A DNA stretch of 64,000 nt. Source: Paenibacillus odorifer (GTDB taxonomy: Bacteria > Bacillota > Bacilli > Paenibacillales > Paenibacillaceae). The notes below the pieces were generated by a model, which was not told where the DNA came from, did not search any database, and saw only the letters and a list, made by a program, of their open reading frames with translations. The first letter of the stretch is position 1; each line of letters opens with the position of its first letter. A program made the position numbers and the translations under genes. The stretch covers positions 1,116,001 to 1,180,000 of the forward strand of contig NZ_CP009428.1 of NCBI RefSeq assembly GCF_000758725.1. The letters are read 5' to 3'. Shown here piece by piece: positions 63,416 through 64,000 of this stretch.

Positions 63416-64000
63416 GTGCGAAAGATCAATTTCCGAAAGTTCAATTTCCGAAGTCCAATGATGATATTTCTAGGTGTCCTATTAATATTTACGGCTTTGC
63501 TGACGGTGCGGCCCTCAGTCACTTACGCCTGTTCCTGTGTTATGCCTGCGGAGCCACTGGAAGCTCTTGAGAAAAGTACAGCTGTCTTTGTCGGGAAAGT
63601 AGTGGACATGAAGGAGCCGTCACAGGGGAACATAATTTCTTCTGCTGATCCAGTAAAGGTAACCTTTGAGGTGGATTCCAGCTGGAAAGGGGTCGAGGGG
63701 AATCAAGTTACATTGACTACGGCTTTATCTTCTGCAAGCTGCGGCTTTGAGTTTGTGGAAGGGGAAAGTTACATTGTCTATGCTTATGCTAGAGACGGTG
63801 GAGACTCTGGTAATCTGGAGGCTAGTTTATGCAGTCGAACTAAGCGGCTAACCGCTGACTCAGTGGATCTGAAAGAACTGGGGCCCGGTATTTCGGCAAC
63901 GACACCTACCGCTTCTCCGGAGGTAACCCCGAATAATTCACCGGAGTCAGGAGCTGGGAGTAATGAGTCTGATTTAACGGGGAATTCTTCTGGGGACAGT
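63416..64000 (+). CDS. Secreted protein with TIMP/NTR-like N-terminus (cut by window end)
   Basis: The first 195 codons are open to the window edge. A basic N-terminus and one hydrophobic segment (about 15-33, MMIFLGVLLIFTALLTV) form a signal peptide ending near VTYA; the mature protein would then start CSC, as in TIMP/netrin-like domains whose N-terminal Cys can bind metal. STAVFVGKVVDMKE and VTFEVDSSWKGVEG form the expected beta-barrel strands, with further cysteines in SASCGFEF and ASLCSRTKR. A Pro/Thr/Ser/Gly tail begins at about 160. The start is GTG after AAGGGGG. Function is unknown. Confidence 0.75.
   Translation, partial: MRKINFRKFNFRSPMMIFLGVLLIFTALLTVRPSVTYACSCVMPAEPLEALEKSTAVFVGKVVDMKEPSQGNIISSADPVKVTFEVDSSWKGVEGNQVTLTTALSSASCGFEFVEGESYIVYAYARDGGDSGNLEASLCSRTKRLTADSVDLKELGPGISATTPTASPEVTPNNSPESGAGSNESDLTGNSSGDS

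Overview
The window looks like chromosomal DNA of a spore-forming Bacillota, most likely Paenibacillus or a close relative. The evidence is an H-type small acid-soluble spore protein gene, a bacterial Ku plus stand-alone LigD-type polymerase and ligase, an SLH-anchored surface protein, tandem T-box leaders, a CIRCE-controlled groESL operon, many TTG/GTG starts behind strong AGGAGG-type sites, and a gene order (tsaE-tsaB-rimI-tsaD ... ABC-F ... moaC ... tatA-tatC-groES-groEL) that matches the Bacillus subtilis ydiB-groEL neighbourhood. No rRNA, tRNA, phage, insertion sequence or CRISPR array is visible.

Layout. 0.1-3.3 kb: TetR regulator and a YhgE/Pip membrane protein. 3.4-8.3 kb: glutamate synthase large subunit (gltB). 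8.4-10.1 kb: two-gene ABC exporter. 10.1-11.8 kb (minus): bactofilin and an M23 peptidase. 12-14.6 kb: cardiolipin synthase and a YitT-family protein. 14.7-21.8 kb: a split non-homologous end-joining set (polymerase, ligase, Ku, all minus) that encloses a plus-strand ECF sigma factor, its anti-sigma factor and two secreted paralogues of the anti-sigma sensor domain. 21.9-22.4 kb: a small acidic protein and sspH. 22.8-25.7 kb: tsaE-tsaB-rimI-tsaD (tRNA t6A synthesis). 25.7-28.2 kb: two tandem leucine-type T-box riboswitches and leuA. 28.2-28.5 kb: a cluster of DnaA boxes. 28.5-36.3 kb: ABC-F protein, 5-formyl-THF cyclo-ligase, moaC, a MogA/MoaB protein, tatA, tatC, groES and groEL. 36.3-41.6 kb: an AT-rich tRNA-dihydrouridine synthase gene, an SLH protein with four nearly identical 118-residue repeats each carrying an EF-hand-like loop, and an MFS transporter.

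41.6-47.1 kb looks like a quinone/electrophile-response locus: glyoxalase-type dioxygenase, flavin reductase, NAD(P)H-FMN reductase, MarR regulator, MFS and EamA transporters. Matching 18-bp operators abut two of its promoters. 47.3-50.6 kb: M3 oligopeptidase and a cytoplasmic 5'-nucleotidase-type phosphoesterase. 50.8-54.3 kb: a PhnD-PhnC-PhnE-PhnE ABC importer. 54.5-58.0 kb: ZIP transporter, aldo/keto reductase, AraC regulator and a glycine-rich stress protein. 58.1-60.6 kb (minus): ccpN-yqfL-glpX, a gluconeogenesis control set. 60.7-63.3 kb: a divergent EamA transporter / MocR regulator pair. The window ends inside a secreted protein with a TIMP/NTR-like start.

The items most worth a second look are the sigma/anti-sigma module with duplicated secreted sensor domains inside the NHEJ locus, the DnaA-box cluster far from any dnaA gene, the tandem T-boxes, the shared MarR operators, and the amplified EF-hand-like repeats in the surface protein. 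Starts were moved downstream of the longest possible frame wherever a ribosome binding site decided the matter.
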